Shown: positions 62,093-64,000 of the stretch, piece after piece
How positions within the stretch are numbered: position 1 is the stretch's first letter
Layout of the letters: every line of letters starts with the position of its first letter
Assembly (NCBI GenBank): GCA_016125335.1
Contig: WGLY01000013.1
Location: 62,001-126,000 of the forward strand
Direction of reading: 5' to 3'
From: Frankiales bacterium
Lineage (GTDB): Bacteria; Actinomycetota; Actinomycetes; S36-B12; CAIYMF01
Length of the DNA: 64,000 bases
Translations under genes and position numbers: made by a program
The notes under the pieces: generated by a model
Databases searched by the model: none
Seen by the model: the letters and a program-made list of their open reading frames with translations, nothing else
What the model was told of the DNA's origin: nothing

Positions 62093-62416
62093 TCAGGCCG
62101 AGCGCGGGAGCCGCCGGCCGCGCAGCCGCGAGCGCTCCAGCTCGTCGGTGCCGCCCCAGATCCCCACGATCGACGGGTCGCGCAGCGCCACCTCGCGGCA
62201 CGGGTCGACGATCGGGCAGACGGCGCACCACGACAGCGCCTCGCGGCGCGAGGTCAGGTCGTGCGGGCTGAGCGGGAAGAAGACGTCGGGCGAGGCGTCG
62301 CGGCACGCGGCGTCGGACCACTGCGGCGTCTGGAGGTCCTCGGTCCGGGAGTGGAACAGGTACTCCTGCTCCTCGGCGATGACCACCTCGCGCGGACGGA
62401 CCACGGGACTGGGCAC
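62093..62416 (-). CDS. WhiB-family iron-sulfur transcriptional regulator
   Basis: The 107-residue protein has the four cluster cysteines C38, C64, C67 and C73 (C-x25-C-x2-C-x5-C), the GIWGG turn at residues 85-89 and a basic C-terminus (RSRLRGRRLPR) for DNA contact. WhiB proteins are confined to actinobacteria and their phages and act with the principal sigma factor in redox, stress or developmental control. GTG 62416 has AGGAGG 4 bases upstream. The promoter carries palindromic operators. Confidence 0.93.
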   Translation of the reverse strand: MPSPVVRPREVVIAEEQEYLFHSRTEDLQTPQWSDAACRDASPDVFFPLSPHDLTSRREALSWCAVCPIVDPCREVALRDPSIVGIWGGTDELERSRLRGRRLPRSA

Positions 62417-62424
62417 GGGACCTC

Positions 62425-62471
62425 CTGCACTAAGTGCAGGGAACGTAACACTGAGTGCAGTCGGTTGTCAC
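62425..62471 (-). promoter_or_regulatory. whiB promoter with CTGCACTnAGTG operators
   Basis: On the minus strand GTGACA (62471-62466), an 18-base spacer and TACGTT (62447-62442) form the promoter. The 15-base palindrome CTGCACTAAGTGCAG (62425-62439) lies just downstream, and a second copy CACTGAGTGCAG (62449-62460) sits in the spacer, 21 bases away. The divergent TetR gene at 62493 is the probable binder and likely also represses itself. Confidence 0.75.
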
Positions 62472-62480
62472 GCGTTCCCG

Positions 62481-62486
62481 TAGCAT
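62481..62486 (+). promoter_or_regulatory. -10 box of a leaderless TetR transcript
   Basis: TAGCAT fits the TAnnnT actinobacterial -10 pattern and ends 6 bases before GTG 62493. No good -35 hexamer is visible at 17-18 bases, and no Shine-Dalgarno precedes the start. Confidence 0.45.
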
Positions 62487-62492
62487 GCGCGC

Positions 62493-63218
62493 GTGAGCTC
62501 CCCGGCCCGTCCCGACAGCCCGTCCCCGGCCGGTGCGCCGGCGGCCGCCGGACGGCGCGGGGACGCCCGGGCCCGGATCACGCGGGCCGCCCTCGAGCTC
62601 TTCGAGCGGCAGGGCTACGCCGCCACCACCGTGGACGCGATCGCCGAGCGCGCGGGGGTGGCCCGGCGGACCTTCTTCCACCACTTCGCCTCCAAGGACG
62701 CCGTGGTCTTCCCGGACCACGAGGCGCTCGTCGCCCGCGCCGGGCACCACCTCGACACCGCCCCCGGCGACGCCGTGGAGGTGGTGGGCGGCGCGCTGCG
62801 GATCGTGCTCACCAGCTACCTGGCCGACCCCGACGTCGCCCTGCGCCGCTACCGCCTCACCCGCAGCACCCCCGAGCTGCGCGAGCGCGAGATCGCCTGG
62901 GTGCAGCGCTACCAGCTGCTCTTCTCGCACTACCTGGGGCGCCGCTACGCCGAGCAGCCCATGGGCCCGGTCGCGGCCGACGTGGTCGCGGCCGGCCTGG
63001 TGGCGGTGCACAACCACGTGCTGCGCGGCTGGCTCAAGCGCGGCGGCGACGGCGACGCGCTCGGCGAGCTCGCCGAGGCGCTGACCTGGTTCGACCGGTC
63101 CGTCGGGCTGGCCCAGCGCGGCGGGCGACCGCGCCGGGTCGTCGTGGCCGTGTTCGACGACGACGTCGACCCGGCCGACCTCGTCGCCCGCGTGCGCGAG
63201 GCCACCGGGGAGTCCTGA
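62493..63218 (+). CDS. TetR-family regulator
   Basis: The 241-residue protein has a disordered Pro/Ala tail, then the TetR headpiece (ITRAALELFERQGYAATTVD, RAGVARRTFFHHFASKDAVV). The RRTFFHHF recognition helix belongs to a common actinobacterial subgroup. The ligand domain follows, with a basic strand near the end (RPRRVVVAVFDDD). Its gene is divergent from whiB across 76 bases containing two CTGCACTnAGTG-type sites, so it probably controls whiB and itself. Confidence 0.88.
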   Translation: MSSPARPDSPSPAGAPAAAGRRGDARARITRAALELFERQGYAATTVDAIAERAGVARRTFFHHFASKDAVVFPDHEALVARAGHHLDTAPGDAVEVVGGALRIVLTSYLADPDVALRRYRLTRSTPELREREIAWVQRYQLLFSHYLGRRYAEQPMGPVAADVVAAGLVAVHNHVLRGWLKRGGDGDALGELAEALTWFDRSVGLAQRGGRPRRVVVAVFDDDVDPADLVARVREATGES

Positions 63219-63219
63219 G

Positions 63220-63241
63220 GCCCCGGCCCGTCGGCCCGGGC
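63220..63241 (+). terminator. Possible hairpin terminator after the TetR gene
   Basis: GCCCCGGCC (63220-63228) and GGCCCGGGC (63233-63241) pair at eight of nine positions around a 4-base loop, one base after the TetR stop. No T-run follows. Confidence 0.45.
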
Positions 63242-63323
63242 TGTGACCGGTCTGCACGGAATGTGTCACAACCGACGCCGGGCGAACGCGCAACGTGGCC
63301 GGTAGTATCCCTAGCGTGGCCTC

Positions 63324-64000
63324 GTGACGTCGGCACTCACGCGGCCGGCGGCGCCCGGCCCGGAGGGTCCGGGCCGCCGCCGGGAGCCGGACGTCGCCGT
63401 CCCCGCGCAGCGGCCGCGCACGATCGAGCGCATCCGGCGCACGGCGGAGGGCCAGCTCCCCCGGTTCACCTGGGACGGGTCCACCCGCGTGCTGCACCTG
63501 TCCGCCGAGGCCGCCGCGCTGCTCGCGCTCGACCGTGCCGGCGACGTCGACCTCGCCATGCTGCGGTCGCGGTTCGCCGCCGGCTCGGTGGACCGCCTGG
63601 CCCGGCTCGTGGCTGCTGCCCACGTCGGAGACGTGGTCGAGACCGTCCTCGAGCCGGTGCCCGGCGTCGCGCTCCCCGTCGTGCGGCTGCGCGGCATCGT
63701 GAGCCCGGGCGACCACGGCGGCGTCGCCGTCACCGGCACGCTCCAGGACCTCGACGACGAGGCGCGATCCGCGGACGGCGTGCGCAACGTCACCCGCGCG
63801 CTGAGCACGCTCTCGCAGTCCGGCCGGGTGCTCGCCACAGCGGACAGCGCGCAGGCCCTCCTTCAAGGCGTCTGCGAGAGCGTCGTCATGGACGGCGGGT
63901 ACCGCTTCGCGTGGTACGGCGTCGTCGAGCACGACGACGCCCGCTCCATCCGGCCGGTCGCGTGGGCAGGACACGAGGAGGGCTACCTCGCCGAGCAGCG
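63324..64000 (+). CDS. GAF-domain signalling protein (3' truncated)
   Basis: From GTG 63324 about 225 residues are visible before the window ends. The first 130 residues are variable (Arg/Pro-rich tail, then a small alpha/beta part that may be a PAS-like domain). From about residue 150 a GAF domain begins: SGRVLATADSAQALLQGVCE, GGYRFAWYGVVEHDD, SIRPVAWAGHEEGYL. In relatives this precedes GGDEF/EAL or histidine-kinase domains. A TAGTAT -10 box lies at 63303-63308. The output domain is outside the window. Confidence 0.75.
   Translation, partial: MTSALTRPAAPGPEGPGRRREPDVAVPAQRPRTIERIRRTAEGQLPRFTWDGSTRVLHLSAEAAALLALDRAGDVDLAMLRSRFAAGSVDRLARLVAAAHVGDVVETVLEPVPGVALPVVRLRGIVSPGDHGGVAVTGTLQDLDDEARSADGVRNVTRALSTLSQSGRVLATADSAQALLQGVCESVVMDGGYRFAWYGVVEHDDARSIRPVAWAGHEEGYLAEQ

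Noticed and set aside
63242-63270. TGTGAC ... GTCACA dyad resembling a CRP site upstream of the GAF-domain gene
   Set aside because: The half-sites are 17 bases apart, much more than the 6 bases of a CRP/FNR site, and short dyads of this kind arise often by chance.
1-64000. Search for tRNA, rRNA, riboswitch, IS element and attachment-site signatures
   Set aside because: None was recognised by eye on either strand. A covariance-model scan for tRNA/riboswitches and a transposase search would settle this.

Overview
This window reads as chromosomal DNA from a high-GC Gram-positive bacterium (Actinomycetota). The evidence is GC-rich coding sequence throughout, a WhiB-type iron-sulfur regulator, a HelR/HelD-like RNA polymerase recycling ATPase, a poxvirus-type topoisomerase IB, a PPOX-fold F420/flavin-type oxidoreductase, many GTG starts, and several promoters whose -10 box lies only 6-7 bases before the start codon, which implies leaderless mRNAs. 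Genus cannot be fixed from sequence alone. I saw no tRNA, rRNA, CRISPR array, insertion sequence or recognisable riboswitch. Both edges cut genes.

Positions 1-31065 form a catabolic island of two divergent blocks around two regulators. The minus-strand block (20233 down to 1) encodes a complete oligopeptide-type ABC importer (Tat/lipoprotein binding protein, two permeases, two ATPases). It continues as a chain of mostly overlapping enzyme genes: an alpha/beta hydrolase, both E1 subunits of a thiamine-diphosphate 2-oxoacid/acetoin dehydrogenase, an SDR dehydrogenase, a metallo-beta-lactamase-fold hydrolase, an amidohydrolase, an EthD-like protein, a protein like the large subunit of N,N-dimethylformamidase, a substrate-binding protein with no export signal, an amidase, a second amidohydrolase and a dimethylglycine/sarcosine-dehydrogenase-like flavoprotein with a folate-binding domain. 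In the middle are a LacI regulator and a GntR/FCD regulator. The plus-strand block (22855-31065) holds a second set: EthD-like protein, aminotransferase, SDR, a second signal-less binding protein, metallo-beta-lactamase-fold hydrolase, fumarylacetoacetase-family hydrolase, M20 amidohydrolase and a histone-deacetylase-fold amidohydrolase. Four families (EthD, SDR, signal-less binding protein, MBL fold) therefore occur once in each block. The likely role, by inference, is uptake and stepwise hydrolysis of an amide- or formamide-bearing and N-methylated compound; the substrate is unknown.

Positions 31109-38217 hold loosely related genes: a sulfatase with a non-canonical formylglycine motif, an aminotransferase followed by an Lrp regulator, the HelR-like ATPase and topoisomerase IB. 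Positions 38258-45591 form a tightly overlapping operon with ATP sulfurylase genes cysD and cysN, a DUF6671-like protein, and, as first gene, a 1401-residue fusion of the two subunits of a DAB-type inorganic carbon pump (proton-channel DabB fused to DUF2309/DabA). A small winged-helix protein is transcribed divergently.

Positions 46157-52936 encode a very large secreted multicopper oxidase with glycine-rich N-terminal repeats and C-terminal fibronectin type III domains, and a divergent secreted Ig-like protein. Positions 52967-64000 hold a VOC protein, a MarR regulator, phosphoglucomutase, a CoA-transferase pair, a PPOX protein, an aldo/keto reductase overlapping a secreted heparinase-like lyase, two TetR regulators with clear tandem operators, an alpha/beta hydrolase, WhiB and the start of a GAF-domain sensor. 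Three convergent gene pairs end in long near-perfect inverted repeats that probably terminate transcription from both sides.
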